Below are positions 9,728 to 19,253 of a stretch of DNA of 64,000 nucleotides, piece after piece (the stretch's first letter is position 1; every line of letters starts with the position of its first letter). Origin of the DNA: Fluviirhizobium alvei (lineage in GTDB: Bacteria > Pseudomonadota > Alphaproteobacteria > Rhizobiales > Rhizobiaceae). Location of the stretch: NCBI RefSeq assembly GCF_030551875.1, contig NZ_JAUOZU010000014.1, positions 62,001 through 126,000 of the forward strand, written 5' to 3'. The position numbers were made by a program, and so were the translations under genes. The notes below the pieces were generated by a model, which worked only from the letters and a program-made list of their open reading frames with translations, searched no databases and was not told the DNA's origin.

Positions 9728-11406
9728 CCCATGGTCCTCCTCATGCCGATATCGCCGCCTGCCCGGTGGAGCGCCAGCGTTGCCGGCGTCCGTGATTTGG
9801 GCGTCTTGCGAATGAAATTGTAGCGGGCAACATGGTAGCTCGGATCAAAGCCATAGAAATTGCGCCGCATGCGTTTCAGTTCCTCCTCCCGATAGGCCGC
9901 AAGCGGCTTTTCGGCCTCATCACGCGCCCGGCGCGCGCGCTTGGCGGCAATCCGTTCGGCGATCTCCCCGGATGCAGCGAGCTCGGTTGCCGCCTGAAGC
10001 AGGTCCCGATCCGCCGCAACGATTATACCGGGTAACCGGCGCGTTGCGAGCCCGAGTTCGATCGCTTCATCGATCCCCATCGGCAAGCGCGCCTGTGTCA
10101 CGATACCCGCGCGTTCGGCGCCGATGCGGGCCGGCAACAGATAGGTCCAGTATTCCGAACCATAGAGATTGCCCATATCCTTGTAGTGCGGATTGAGGAT
10201 CACCCCTTCCCGCATCCACACCTCGTCGGCGGCCAGCGACAGGAATACCCCACCGGCACCTGCATTGCCGGTAACAGCCGCAATCACCAGCCGATCATCG
10301 GTTTCGATGATCGCCTGAACGAGATCGTTCATCGCGTTGATATTGGCCCAGGATTCATCCGCCGCACTGTCCGCGCTTTCGATGATGCCGAGATGGATGC
10401 CGTTCGACCAGCAATCGGCGTCGCCCCTGAGGACGAGAACGGAGGTGGGGCGCTGACGTGCCGCCAGGATTGCCGCGCGTAGAGCATTGCAGTCGGCCGT
10501 CGACATCGCGCCATTGTGAAAACGGAAATCGAGGAAGCCGACACCCGCCACCTCTTGGTACCGGCAGGGCTCGGGACCCGGAAGCTCCGGCAGGTCCTTG
10601 GCCTCAGCGCCGAGAAGCCGGATCGCCGGTAATTTGAGGCTGCTCCTCTGCGGCCTGCGAAGATGGCCGATCCAGAGCGCGCCGTCGCGAAAGGCCATAG
10701 CCAGGGAACCGCCCGATCTTGCAAGCAATGCGCCTGGCTCGCCCGACAGGCCTTCGGCCTCGCTGGCATCGAAGACCAGATAATCCTCGCCGCCAATGAC
10801 CAGCGCAGCACCCGGATCGCCATCCGAGGCGTGAACGACGTGAAGTGCCTCGGCAATCGTCTGGCGGGCCGGATCAAGCGTCCGATCGGAACGCCGGCAG
10901 GCACGTCGCTCACGGCCCTGGCCCCAGTTTGCTTCCATCGCCGGACCCTGCCCGGATCCGATCCGCTCGATGGCTTCGAACGTGCAGGCGACGGCCGCTT
11001 CGGTGACTTCGTGCCGATAGAGGCTGGATTTGCGCGCCAAACGCATCGGGAACTCGCGCCAGGCCCAGACCGGCCCGGCATCCATCTCCTCGCGCGCTTC
11101 GATCAGCGTCACGCCCCATTGGCTTTCGCCTTCGAGAATAGCCCAGTCGAGCGCATGCGGTCCGCGATCACCCCGAATACCGGGATGGACGATCAGCGAC
11201 CGTGTCTTGCGCCAGATATCGGCCGGGATCGGCCGCTTGAGGAAAGGAGCAAGGATGAGATCCGGCGCAAACAGCGCCACGGCCTCCCGCGTCAGATCGT
11301 CATGGATATCGAGCTCGACCGAGACGACATGTCCCGCCCGCCGGAGATCGACATGCAGCCGCTGCGAAAGCGAGTTGAAGCTGTGGCAGAGAAGCAGGAT
11401 GCGCAT
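9724..11406 (-). CDS. hypX: HypX/HoxX, CO-ligand synthesis enzyme of [NiFe] hydrogenase
   Basis: A 560-residue two-domain protein beginning MRILLLCHSFNSLSQRL. The N-terminal half (1 to about 240) resembles formyl-THF-dependent formyltransferases, with a VHPGIRGDRGPHALDWAI segment. The C-terminal half (about 270-500) is an enoyl-CoA hydratase/isomerase fold, with AAVTGNAGAGGVFLSLAADEVW. HypX proteins are known to make the CO ligand of the Fe(CN)2CO centre from formyl groups under air. The gene follows hypE with a gap of 7 bases and overlaps hupR by ATGA. Its presence implies hydrogenase is matured during aerobic growth. The start is chosen at 11406 because homologues begin at this MRIL and the upstream in-frame extension overlaps hypE. 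Confidence 0.92.
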   Translation of the reverse strand: MRILLLCHSFNSLSQRLHVDLRRAGHVVSVELDIHDDLTREAVALFAPDLILAPFLKRPIPADIWRKTRSLIVHPGIRGDRGPHALDWAILEGESQWGVTLIEAREEMDAGPVWAWREFPMRLARKSSLYRHEVTEAAVACTFEAIERIGSGQGPAMEANWGQGRERRACRRSDRTLDPARQTIAEALHVVHASDGDPGAALVIGGEDYLVFDASEAEGLSGEPGALLARSGGSLAMAFRDGALWIGHLRRPQRSSLKLPAIRLLGAEAKDLPELPGPEPCRYQEVAGVGFLDFRFHNGAMSTADCNALRAAILAARQRPTSVLVLRGDADCWSNGIHLGIIESADSAADESWANINAMNDLVQAIIETDDRLVIAAVTGNAGAGGVFLSLAADEVWMREGVILNPHYKDMGNLYGSEYWTYLLPARIGAERAGIVTQARLPMGIDEAIELGLATRRLPGIIVAADRDLLQAATELAASGEIAERIAAKRARRARDEAEKPLAAYREEELKRMRRNFYGFDPSYHVARYNFIRKTPKSRTPATLALHRAGGDIGMRRTMG

Positions 11407-11413
11407 CGCCGCC

Positions 11414-12466
11414 TCAACAGATCCGGGGCAACTGTTCGCCCGACAGCCAATCGACGATGCGGCCGCCACCGAAAGAGGTCGCCATCTGCACGAAGCAATT
11501 GTCATCCGCCACAACATGGCCGATCAGAGCCGCTTCCTGACCAAGCGGATGGGCCTGCATCGCCGCCAGAACCGCGTCGGAACCCTCTGGCGCAACGACA
11601 ACCACGAGCTTGCCCTCATTGGCGACATTGAGCGGATCGAGCCCCAGAAACTCGCACGCCGCCGCGACCTCCGGCTTGAGCGGAATGGCCTCCTCATCGA
11701 TCCGGAAACCGACTCTGGACTGGCTGGCGATTTCGTTGAGCGTCGCGGCGATGCCACCGCGCGTCGGATCGCGCATCAGGCGGATATGGGCTCCGCCCGC
11801 TGCCACCATGTCGGCCACGAGCCCGTGCAGCGCCGCGCTGTCGGAGACGATCGCGGTATCGAATTCGAGATTTTCGCGCTTCGACATCACTGCCACGCCA
11901 TGATCGCCGATCGAGCCGGAGACGATGACTGCATCGCCGGGACGGGCGGCATCCGAGCGCAGATCGAGCCCGTCGGGAACGCAACCGACGCCCGCCGTCG
12001 AGATGAAGACGCCATCGGCCTTGCCGCGCTCCACCACCTTGGTATCGCCGGTGATGATCGGCACGCCGGCTTCGCGCGAGGCTTCGCCCATGCTCTGTGC
12101 GATCCGTTCGAGATCGGCGAGCGGAAAGCCTTCTTCGATGATGAAGCTGGCCGAGAGATAAAGCGGCACCGCACCCGCCATGGCGATATCGTTGATCGTG
12201 CCATGGGCGGCGAGCGTGCCTATATTGCCGCCGGGGAAGAAGAGCGGCGACACGACATAGCCGTCCGTCGTCATGACCATGCGGCCGGCTGGCACCGAAA
12301 AGGCCGATTGATCATTGCCGGCTCGCAGCCAGTCATTGTCGAAGGCCTTATGGAATATGCCCTCGATCAATTGCCCCATGGCGCGACCACCCGCACCATG
12401 GGAGAGATCGACGCGGCCATGGGCGATATCGAGCTTGCGCTTGTAGGCCTTGAGCATCACATTCAT
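11414..12466 (-). CDS. hypE: Hydrogenase maturation protein HypE
   Basis: A 350-residue protein of the PurM/AIR synthase family ending in PRIC, the conserved C-terminal cysteine that is carbamoylated by HypF and then dehydrated with ATP to a thiocyanate, the cyanide donor. The N-terminal LSHGAGGRAMGQLI and TTDGYVVSPLFFPGGNIGTLA segments are typical. The start at 12466 is fixed by the ATGA overlap with the hypD stop (12463-12466). An in-frame extension upstream is only a shadow of hypD. HypE acts with HypC and HypD in the cytoplasm to add CN groups to the active-site iron. Confidence 0.96.
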   Translation of the reverse strand: MNVMLKAYKRKLDIAHGRVDLSHGAGGRAMGQLIEGIFHKAFDNDWLRAGNDQSAFSVPAGRMVMTTDGYVVSPLFFPGGNIGTLAAHGTINDIAMAGAVPLYLSASFIIEEGFPLADLERIAQSMGEASREAGVPIITGDTKVVERGKADGVFISTAGVGCVPDGLDLRSDAARPGDAVIVSGSIGDHGVAVMSKRENLEFDTAIVSDSAALHGLVADMVAAGGAHIRLMRDPTRGGIAATLNEIASQSRVGFRIDEEAIPLKPEVAAACEFLGLDPLNVANEGKLVVVVAPEGSDAVLAAMQAHPLGQEAALIGHVVADDNCFVQMATSFGGGRIVDWLSGEQLPRIC

Positions 12467-13620
12467 GCCACGGCCCTCCCGGCATCGACCTGACGCGCCT
12501 TTTCGCGGAAACGGCCATAGGTCCAGTGTGCCGCGCAGGCGCCTTCCGACGAGACCATGCAAGAACCCATCGGAGTATCGGGCGTGCAGACCGTGCCGAA
12601 CAGCTTGCAATCGGCCGGCTTCTTGACGCCGCGCAGAATGGCGCCGCATTCGCAGGCCGGATTGTCTTTCGCCGCCGGCGTCACCATCGAGAACCGCTTT
12701 TCGGCATCGTAGGCGGCATATTGCGGGCGGAGCCTGAGGGCGCCATAGGGCACTTCGCCGAGACCGCGCCATTCGAAACTTTCGCGCAGTTCGAAGAAGT
12801 TGGCCACTTCCGCCTGGGCCTTCTCGTTGCCAAGTGCGGTGACGGCGCGGATATACTGGTTCTCCACCACATGGCGGCCGTCATTGACCTGCTGCACCAG
12901 CATCAGGATCGCCTGGATGACATCGAGCGGTTCAAAACCGGCCACCACCACCGGCTTGCGGAATTCTTCGGCGAAGAATTCGTATGGCTCGGTGCCGATG
13001 ACGGTCGAGACATGGGCGGGACCGATGAAGCCGTCGATCTTGATGGTACCGAGCTTGCGCACATCCGGGCTTTCGAGAATGTTCTGGATCGCAGCCGGCG
13101 TCAGCACATGGTTGCAGAATATCGAGAAATTCTTGAGGTCCCTGGCAATCGCCGCCTTCAGTGCGAGCGCGGTGGGCGGCGTCGTGGTTTCGAAACCGAT
13201 GGCGAAGAACACCACTTCGCGGTCCGGCTCGGCTTCGGCAATCCGCAATGCATCGAGCGTCGAATAGACCATCCGGATATCGGCGCCCGCTGCCTTGGCC
13301 TTGAGCAGGCTCGAACCGTCAGAACCCGGCACGCGCATCAGGTCACCGTAGGTGCAGAGCGTGATTTCGGGCCGCAGCGCCAGCGCGATCGCCGCATCGA
13401 TGCGGCCGATCGGCAGAACGCAGACCGGACAGCCGGGTCCATGGATCATCTTCACGTTCGATGGCAGCAGGTCTTCGAGACCATAGCGTGAAATGGCATG
13501 CGTATGGCCGCCGCAAAATTCCATGAAATGGTAGGAGCGGGCAGGATCGGCCTGGGCGGCGATCTGTCGGGCAATATCCTTGGCGAGCCTTCCGTCGCGA
13601 TATTCGTCGATATATTTCAT
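12463..13620 (-). CDS. hypD: Hydrogenase maturation protein HypD
   Basis: A 385-residue iron-sulfur protein that holds the Fe(CN)2CO precursor together with HypC. Key motifs are FCGGHTHAISRYG (about residue 35), GPGCPVCVLPIG (about 65), IGFETTTPPTALAL (about 140) and the C-terminal cysteine cluster CECGAILRGVKKPADCKLFG, with further cysteines binding the 4Fe-4S cluster. It overlaps hypC and hypE by four bases each (ATGA), which indicates translational coupling. Length and motifs are complete, so it should be functional. Confidence 0.97.
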   Translation of the reverse strand: MKYIDEYRDGRLAKDIARQIAAQADPARSYHFMEFCGGHTHAISRYGLEDLLPSNVKMIHGPGCPVCVLPIGRIDAAIALALRPEITLCTYGDLMRVPGSDGSSLLKAKAAGADIRMVYSTLDALRIAEAEPDREVVFFAIGFETTTPPTALALKAAIARDLKNFSIFCNHVLTPAAIQNILESPDVRKLGTIKIDGFIGPAHVSTVIGTEPYEFFAEEFRKPVVVAGFEPLDVIQAILMLVQQVNDGRHVVENQYIRAVTALGNEKAQAEVANFFELRESFEWRGLGEVPYGALRLRPQYAAYDAEKRFSMVTPAAKDNPACECGAILRGVKKPADCKLFGTVCTPDTPMGSCMVSSEGACAAHWTYGRFREKARQVDAGRAVA

Positions 13621-13844
13621 GCCGCATCTCCCATGGCAGCTTCACGGATCAGGGCCAGCGTCCTCTCCGCCTCCTCCGGATCGATCTTGGCGAGCGCATA
13701 ACCGACATGCAGCACGAGATAGTCACCCACCTTCACATCATCGACGAGGGCCGTCGAAACAATCTTCGACACGCCGTCGAGCGTGACCTTGGCCATATCA
13801 TCGGGCAGCACTTCCTTGACCTGGACAGGAATGGCTAGGCACAT
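13617..13844 (-). CDS. hypC: Hydrogenase maturation chaperone HypC
   Basis: A 75-residue HypC/HupF-family chaperone beginning MCLAIP. Cys2, exposed after removal of Met1, binds the iron precursor delivered by HypD. A GGAGGAGATG ribosome site lies within the end of hypF, which it overlaps by ten bases. HypC hands the iron centre to the large subunit precursor. A paralogue, HupF, occurs at 20729-21025. Confidence 0.95.
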   Translation of the reverse strand: MCLAIPVQVKEVLPDDMAKVTLDGVSKIVSTALVDDVKVGDYLVLHVGYALAKIDPEEAERTLALIREAAMGDAA

Positions 13845-16111
13845 GTTGGCATCTCCTCCATTGCATTCTTCTCATTCATGATCACCGAGCGCGCGCAGGC
13901 GGCCTGGCCGAGCGCAATGCCGCCGTCATTGGCGGGCGCAAGTCGAGGCAGGAACGGCGTAAGCCCGCACTCGCGAAGCGCTTGCGCCAACCCCTCGGCC
14001 AGCACGCGGTTCATCACGCAACCGCCGCCGAGCACCACCTGCCTGATACCGGTCCCGGCAGTTGCTCTCGCCACCCACTCGGTGAAGCCGGCAATCAGCG
14101 TACCGTGAAAGAGGCCTGCCGCTTCCGTCATCGACAGCTGCCGTTCGGCAAGCCGCAACAGCAGTGGGCGGAAATCGAGCCGTCCATCGGCAATCGAAAA
14201 ACCACCAGCCATGGTCGAGACCATATCGACCTGCGCTTCCAGTTCCATCGCCGCCTGACCCTCATAGGACTGGGTAAGGCGAAGACCGGCGAGGGTCGCG
14301 GCCGCATCGAAAAGACGGCCGAGACTGCTGGTCAGCGGCGCACGCATGCCGCGGGCCAACATCGAAGCCAACTGGGTGGCGCCGGTATGATCCGGCCATA
14401 GCCTTTCGACATCCTCAAGCCGGCCTGAGGCCTGCAGCAGAGCCACCGCCATCCGCCAGGGTTCGCGCGCTGCCCGATCACCGCCGGGCAGCGGCAGCGG
14501 CAAAAGCGAGCCGAGGCGCTGCCATCGGGCACCGTCGAGCAGCAGCATTTCGCCGCCCCATCCCGTTCCATCGGTGCCATAGCCGTGACCGTCGAGCGCC
14601 AGACCGAGAACCGGACCCGAAAGACGATGCTCGGCCGTGACAGCCGCGACATGGGCCAGGTGATGCTGGGCCGTTACGATCGGCAGGTTGAGCGCTTCCG
14701 CCATCCGCACCGAGCGGAAATCCGGATGCAGATCGCAGGCGGCATATTCCGGCCTCACATCGAGGATCGAACAGAGATGGGCGATCGCCTCCCTCTGGAA
14801 TCGGATCGCCTCGGCATTGTCGAGCCCGCCGATATGTTGCGACAGAAAGGCCTCGCGACCGCGGGTGACGCAGACGGTGTTCTTGAGATCGGCACCGGTG
14901 GCGATGATCGAGGGGCCGTCAATGCCGAGATCGACCGGCTCCGGCACGAAGCCGCGGGCGCGGCGGATGAAGGCGGGCGCGCCATCGATCACCTGCAGGA
15001 CGGAATCATCGGCGCGGACGGCAATGTCGCGGTTGTGGGTGACGATCAGGTCGGCAATTGCCATCAGGCGGCGTTCGGCATCCGCATTGTCAGCCACCAG
15101 TGGTTCGCCACCGGGATTGGCGCTGGTGGCGACCAGCGCGGCGGGACAGTTTGGATTTTGCCGGGCGATCTCATCGAAAATGAGATGGTGCAGCGGCGCA
15201 TAGGCGAGCATGACGCCGATCCGGCGCAGACCCGGAGCGATGGATGCCGGCAACAGTCCGGCGCGAGCCTCGATGAGCACGATCGGGCTCGCGGGCGAGG
15301 CAAGCAACGCTTCCTCGGCTGCGGTCGGTCGGCCGAATTGCCGCACCGTCTCGAGATCCTGCAGCATGAGCGCGAACGGCTTTTCGTCGCGGCCCTTTCT
15401 TTCCCGCAGATTGGCGATCGCCTGCTCGTTGCGCGCATCGCAGAGCAGATGAAAGCCGCCGATGCCCTTGAGCGCGACGATGCCGCCTTCGAGGATCATC
15501 GCCGCAATCGCATCGACCGAATGGCTGAGGCCGGGCCCGCAGGCCGGACAGGCGACCGGCTCGGCATGGAAGCGGCGGTTGTCCGGATCAACGTAATCCG
15601 CAGCGCAGGCCTGGCACATCGGAAATGACGCCATAGAGGTCTGGGCGCGATCATAGGGCAGCGCGCGCGTGATGGTGAAACGCGGACCGCAATGGGTGCA
15701 GTTGACGAACGGATAGCCAAAGAAGCGGCTTTGAGGGTCAACAAGCTCGCTCCGGCAATCGGCACAGATCGCCGCATCGGCGCCGATGCGGGTGGCCGTG
15801 CGTCCGGACTGGCTGTCGAGGATCTCGAAGCGTTCACCACCGGTCGGTGCCAGCTCCAGCACGTCGATCGCATCGATGCGGGCAAGTGGCGGCGCCTGTG
15901 GCCGGATTGCGTCGGCAAAACGATCGGCCGCTCCGCCTTCGATTTCGATCAGCACGCCGGCGCTGTCATTCAAAACGAAGCCGGAAAGATCCATGGACCG
16001 CGCCAGCCGATAGACGAACGGCCGGAAACCGACGCCCTGAACGGCGCCGCGCACCCGGAGCCTGAGGCGCCGGGGCAGAGCTTCCGTCGGTTGGGCGAGC
16101 GCCGGTACCAT
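13835..16111 (-). CDS. hypF: Carbamoyltransferase HypF
   Basis: A 758-residue four-part enzyme that moves the carbamoyl group of carbamoyl phosphate to HypE. An acylphosphatase domain comes first (about 15-105, RGAVQGVGFRPFVYRLA). Two C4 zinc-binding segments follow (CADC...CTHC and CQAC...CPAC, about 115-195), then a YrdC-like adenylation domain (about 205-390, with LKGIGGFHLLCDA), and a Kae1-like carbamoyltransferase domain (about 400-745, with HHLAHVAAV and LALDGHGYGTDG). All parts are intact. It starts three bases after the hypB stop and overlaps hypC. The order hypB-hypF-hypC is the rhizobial arrangement. Confidence 0.96.
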   Translation of the reverse strand: MVPALAQPTEALPRRLRLRVRGAVQGVGFRPFVYRLARSMDLSGFVLNDSAGVLIEIEGGAADRFADAIRPQAPPLARIDAIDVLELAPTGGERFEILDSQSGRTATRIGADAAICADCRSELVDPQSRFFGYPFVNCTHCGPRFTITRALPYDRAQTSMASFPMCQACAADYVDPDNRRFHAEPVACPACGPGLSHSVDAIAAMILEGGIVALKGIGGFHLLCDARNEQAIANLRERKGRDEKPFALMLQDLETVRQFGRPTAAEEALLASPASPIVLIEARAGLLPASIAPGLRRIGVMLAYAPLHHLIFDEIARQNPNCPAALVATSANPGGEPLVADNADAERRLMAIADLIVTHNRDIAVRADDSVLQVIDGAPAFIRRARGFVPEPVDLGIDGPSIIATGADLKNTVCVTRGREAFLSQHIGGLDNAEAIRFQREAIAHLCSILDVRPEYAACDLHPDFRSVRMAEALNLPIVTAQHHLAHVAAVTAEHRLSGPVLGLALDGHGYGTDGTGWGGEMLLLDGARWQRLGSLLPLPLPGGDRAAREPWRMAVALLQASGRLEDVERLWPDHTGATQLASMLARGMRAPLTSSLGRLFDAAATLAGLRLTQSYEGQAAMELEAQVDMVSTMAGGFSIADGRLDFRPLLLRLAERQLSMTEAAGLFHGTLIAGFTEWVARATAGTGIRQVVLGGGCVMNRVLAEGLAQALRECGLTPFLPRLAPANDGGIALGQAACARSVIMNEKNAMEEMPTCA

Positions 16112-16114
16112 GGT

Positions 16115-17089
16115 TCAGGCCACCTTGGCGCGTGCGGCCCGCTGGGCGGCGGAGGCTTCGAGCCAGGCATAGAAGGCCTCCATGCCCTCGCCGGTGCGGG
16201 CCGAGACGATCAGCGTCTGTAGACGCGGATTGACGCGCAAGGCATTGGCGATGCAGAGGCCGACATTGAAATCGAGATGCGGCAGCAGGTCGGACTTGTT
16301 GAGGATCATCAGATCGGCCGCGGCGAACATGTCGGGATATTTGAGCGGCTTGTCTTCCCCTTCCGTCACCGAGAGCACCACCACCTTGTGGGCTTCGCCG
16401 AGATCGAAGGCAGACGGACAGACGAGATTGCCGACATTTTCGATGAACAGCGTCGAGCCGGCCACCGGCGCCAGGTCTTCGACCGCATGGCCCACCATAT
16501 GGGCATCGAGATGACAGCCCTTGCCGGTATTGATCTGGATCGCAGCCGCACCGGTCTCGCGGATACGGGCCGCATCGTTCGATGTCTGCTGGTCACCCTC
16601 GATGACGCTGATCGTGACGCGATCCTTGAGATCTTTGATGGTACGGACCAGCAGGCTGGTCTTGCCCGAGCCGGGACTGGACACGAAGTTCAGCGCGAAG
16701 ATGCCATTGCGATCGAAATGGCGACGGTTCTCGTCGGCATAGGCATCGTTCTTGGAGAGAATGTCACGCTCGACCTGGATGATCCGCTCCTGGCTCATGC
16801 CGGGAACATGAACGCCCGCGATACCCTTGCCGTAATGAACATCGCCCTTGTCGCCATGGTGATGGCCATGATCATGACCGTGATCGTCATGCGTATGGTC
16901 ATGGTGGTGGTGATCATGGGGATGGGCATGGTGATGATCGTGCCCCTCGCCATGGTGGTGATGATGGTGGTGCTCGCCATCATGATCATGATGATGATGA
17001 TGATCGTGACCATGATTATGGTGGTGGCCGCCGCCCTCATGCTTGTGGCCTTCGATGGATGCCGTTCCGCAACCGCATACCGTGCACAT
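16115..17089 (-). CDS. hypB: Nickel-inserting GTPase HypB with long histidine tract
   Basis: A 324-residue SIMIBI GTPase that loads nickel into the hydrogenase large subunit. Residues 1-8, MCTVCGCG, form the CxxCxCG nickel site. Residues 15-78 contain 38 histidines interspersed with Asp and Gly, a nickel store as in rhizobial HypB. The P loop is SSPGSGKTS (137-145). The conserved metal site between switch regions is [11 protein letters not shown], and NKSD gives guanine specificity. The ATG overlaps the hypA stop by one base and has GGAGGTGAT upstream. Nickel storage as well as insertion is inferred from the tract length. Confidence 0.97.
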   Translation of the reverse strand: MCTVCGCGTASIEGHKHEGGGHHHNHGHDHHHHHDHDGEHHHHHHHGEGHDHHHAHPHDHHHHDHTHDDHGHDHGHHHGDKGDVHYGKGIAGVHVPGMSQERIIQVERDILSKNDAYADENRRHFDRNGIFALNFVSSPGSGKTSLLVRTIKDLKDRVTISVIEGDQQTSNDAARIRETGAAAIQINTGKGCHLDAHMVGHAVEDLAPVAGSTLFIENVGNLVCPSAFDLGEAHKVVVLSVTEGEDKPLKYPDMFAAADLMILNKSDLLPHLDFNVGLCIANALRVNPRLQTLIVSARTGEGMEAFYAWLEASAAQRAARAKVA

Positions 17090-17430
17090 CAGATCACCTC
17101 CATGTCCCTGATCTTCAATTCATCGCCGGCCGTCATCTGAACGCGATGACGACCACATTCGGGGCAGGCCCCGAACCGTTCCTGCAAAGGCACCGTCTTG
17201 CCGCAATCGAGGCACCAGCCCTCGCCGGCAATCCGGTTGATTTCGAGTTCGGCGCCGTCAGCAATCGTGCCGTGACGGACCGCCTCATAGCAAAAGAGAA
17301 GCGCCTCGGGATCGACATGGCTGAGCACGCCGACATCGAGCCGCACCGATTTGACCCGGCTCGCGCCATTCTTGCGCGCCGTTTCGCAAACGATATCGAT
17401 GACGCTTTCCATCAGCGACATTTCATGCAT
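17089..17430 (-). CDS. hypA: Nickel-binding metallochaperone HypA
   Basis: A 113-residue HypA beginning MHEMSLMES; His2 and Glu3 are the known nickel ligands. The zinc ribbon is CLDC...CPEC (about residues 73-93). The ATG at 17430 is chosen over one at 17436 because the mature protein must begin MHE and GGGAGG lies six bases upstream. It overlaps hupK by eight bases and works with HypB in nickel insertion. Confidence 0.95.
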   Translation of the reverse strand: MHEMSLMESVIDIVCETARKNGASRVKSVRLDVGVLSHVDPEALLFCYEAVRHGTIADGAELEINRIAGEGWCLDCGKTVPLQERFGACPECGRHRVQMTAGDELKIRDMEVI

Positions 17431-18535
17431 CGGCATCCTCCCGCACATCGACCTCGAATGCCACGCACGGATCGAACAACACGGCCAGAAGCGCCACGGC
17501 GCGTGCGGCCTCCTCCTTCGCTCCGATCGGCGAGGACAGGAGCGTTTCGACGAAGGGACCGGCCGGATGGAAGTTCCACTCGGTCGGCGCCAGAATCCGG
17601 TAGGCCGAAAGCCTGCCATCATCACCGATCTCGGCCTGATGATAGAGCCGGCCGCGCGCGCATTCAACGCTGCCATAGCCGCCGGTGCCGGGCGTCGGCC
17701 CGCCAGCGGCAAGTGCTGTCCAGTCCGGCTGGCGGCCGGCGGCCAAAGCCGCAAGGTCTGAAAGGCAGGTGGCCACATCGGCAATGCGCGCCCGCAGGCG
17801 CCGGACAAGATGCGGTTCCGTAATCGAATATGCTCCGGCCTTCCGGGCATAGGCGCCCGTCTCGATGACGCGTCCCGGCAGATGCGGCATGGCGGCATAA
17901 TCGGGATCGCCGCATAGAAGCTCGATGACCGCATCATCATCGTCGGGCAGAAGCGGATCGGGCCTTGTCGATGGAAAGGCCGCGACGGCAACAAGCGTCT
18001 CTTCCATCCTGTCGAGAACCGATCCGGCCAGCGACCGGTCGCCATCCGCCGGAACGCCGAGCGCGCGGGCGGCATCGGCAAGCCGCGCGACATCCACGGC
18101 AAATTCCGGCCCCGCGACCGAACCGGTCCGGGCACGCGCAACGATTGCCTGCGAGGCCTGAAGTGCCGAACGCAGCTGCAGGCCCGCACTCGCGGCCATC
18201 GGCTGCGGCAGCGCTACCGGCCAATGCAGGACGAGCGCCCGGAGCGTCTCGAATATCCGTTCTGCCAGCAGACCCGCACTTGCGGCGCGGATTTCGCTTT
18301 CACCGATTGGGAGATCGGCCGCATTGAGGACGGCCATCCGCGCCGCGACGGATTGTGCAAAGCCGCAGAGCGAGAAGACCTGAGCGGCAAGCGCCGGTGC
18401 CTCTTCCGGCTGGCGCCCGACGAACATGCGGTTCAACCCCCGCGGCCGGCTGCCAGCGACCGCGACGGAACAGGCGAGCGCCCGCGACAGGGTCACCTCG
18501 ATCCGGATCGTGCCTGCGCCGAGAAGGTAGGTCAT
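17423..18535 (-). CDS. hupK: Hydrogenase accessory protein HupK
   Basis: A 370-residue protein distantly related to hydrogenase large subunits. The C-terminal region ILAPTEWNFHPAGPF...LFDPCVAFEV echoes the large-subunit block APTTWN...SFDPC, but the second C of the CxxC nickel pair is replaced, so it cannot hold the NiFe centre. HupK/HoxV is thought to act as a scaffold during iron-centre transfer to HupL, especially in air. It starts three bases before the hupJ stop in transcription order and overlaps hypA. Confidence 0.88.
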   Translation of the reverse strand: MTYLLGAGTIRIEVTLSRALACSVAVAGSRPRGLNRMFVGRQPEEAPALAAQVFSLCGFAQSVAARMAVLNAADLPIGESEIRAASAGLLAERIFETLRALVLHWPVALPQPMAASAGLQLRSALQASQAIVARARTGSVAGPEFAVDVARLADAARALGVPADGDRSLAGSVLDRMEETLVAVAAFPSTRPDPLLPDDDDAVIELLCGDPDYAAMPHLPGRVIETGAYARKAGAYSITEPHLVRRLRARIADVATCLSDLAALAAGRQPDWTALAAGGPTPGTGGYGSVECARGRLYHQAEIGDDGRLSAYRILAPTEWNFHPAGPFVETLLSSPIGAKEEAARAVALLAVLFDPCVAFEVDVREDADA

Positions 18536-18538
18536 GGG

Positions 18539-19051
18539 TCAGGCCTCTTCCCGCTTGCGGAAGTTGCCCCGCAACAGATCGCGCCGGTTGACCGGTGCCA
18601 GCGGAGCCGGGGGCGGTTCAAGCGCCATCGGATCGAAGAAGGCGCGCATCGCTTCCTCGGCGGTCTGAAGGGCCGTTTCCATATCGGCAAACTCAAAGAC
18701 CGGCGAAAAGAGCGAACAGGAATCCACCCGGCCGATCGTCTCGAGCTCTCCGGCGATGAACTCGACCTCGCCCGCTGGCAGGCCCATCCGGACCGTCGAG
18801 CCGGGCGGCACCGGATCGGAACCCGGACCATCCGGCAGGTCGACAGCCACCAGGTTCATGAACCAGGGGGTGGTGATAATGCCGATCGCGCGGCCACCAT
18901 GGCTGCGAAAGCCGGTTGCCGCGACCGAGAGCACGGAATTGCAGATCGGCACGTCCGCCATGGCGGTGGCGTGAACATGCCGGTAACGGTCTTCAAGCCG
19001 CTGGCCGATGACCGACGCCGGATCTGCAATCCCGAGCGCATCAACCGCCAT
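18539..19051 (-). CDS. hupJ: Hydrogenase assembly chaperone HupJ (HybE family)
   Basis: A 170-residue HybE/HoxT-family protein. Characteristic blocks are [13 protein letters not shown] (about 30-42), [12 protein letters not shown] (about 57-68) and [17 protein letters not shown] (about 120-136), plus the C-terminal [11 protein letters not shown] typical of HupJ. The family protects or proofreads Tat-exported small subunits. It overlaps hupI by eleven bases. Confidence 0.9.
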   Translation of the reverse strand: MAVDALGIADPASVIGQRLEDRYRHVHATAMADVPICNSVLSVAATGFRSHGGRAIGIITTPWFMNLVAVDLPDGPGSDPVPPGSTVRMGLPAGEVEFIAGELETIGRVDSCSLFSPVFEFADMETALQTAEEAMRAFFDPMALEPPPAPLAPVNRRDLLRGNFRKREEA

Positions 19052-19253
19052 CGCCGAGCCTCATGAACTTCGATTGCAGTGCATCGCAGTTGGGACAGCG
19101 CCAGTCTTCCGGAAGCTCCGAAAAGGGCGTTCCTGGCGGGATCTGCCAGACGGGGTCGCCCTCGGCCGGATCATAGACATGCCAGCAGATGCCGCATTCC
19201 ATGCGATCCTGGCTGTCGGTCTCGCGCTTGCCGAAATTCTCGAAGGCACTCAT
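19041..19253 (-). CDS. hupI: Rubredoxin HupI
   Basis: A 70-residue rubredoxin with the two iron-binding pairs CGIC (residues 20-23) and CPNC (about 53-56), the latter in [14 protein letters not shown]. HupI/HoxR rubredoxins are needed for making O2-tolerant hydrogenases in air, probably by supporting proximal-cluster formation. It is coupled to hupH by ATGA and to hupJ by overlap. Confidence 0.95.
   Translation of the reverse strand: MSAFENFGKRETDSQDRMECGICWHVYDPAEGDPVWQIPPGTPFSELPEDWRCPNCDALQSKFMRLGDGG

Noticed and set aside
8165-9823. Plus-strand open frame of 552 codons opposite hupR
   Set aside because: Antisense shadow of HupR and the ends of hupT and hypX.
16840-17040. Low-complexity CAT/CAC tract as a microsatellite or CRISPR-like repeat
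   Set aside because: It is the histidine-coding part of hypB in frame and has no regular repeat-spacer structure.
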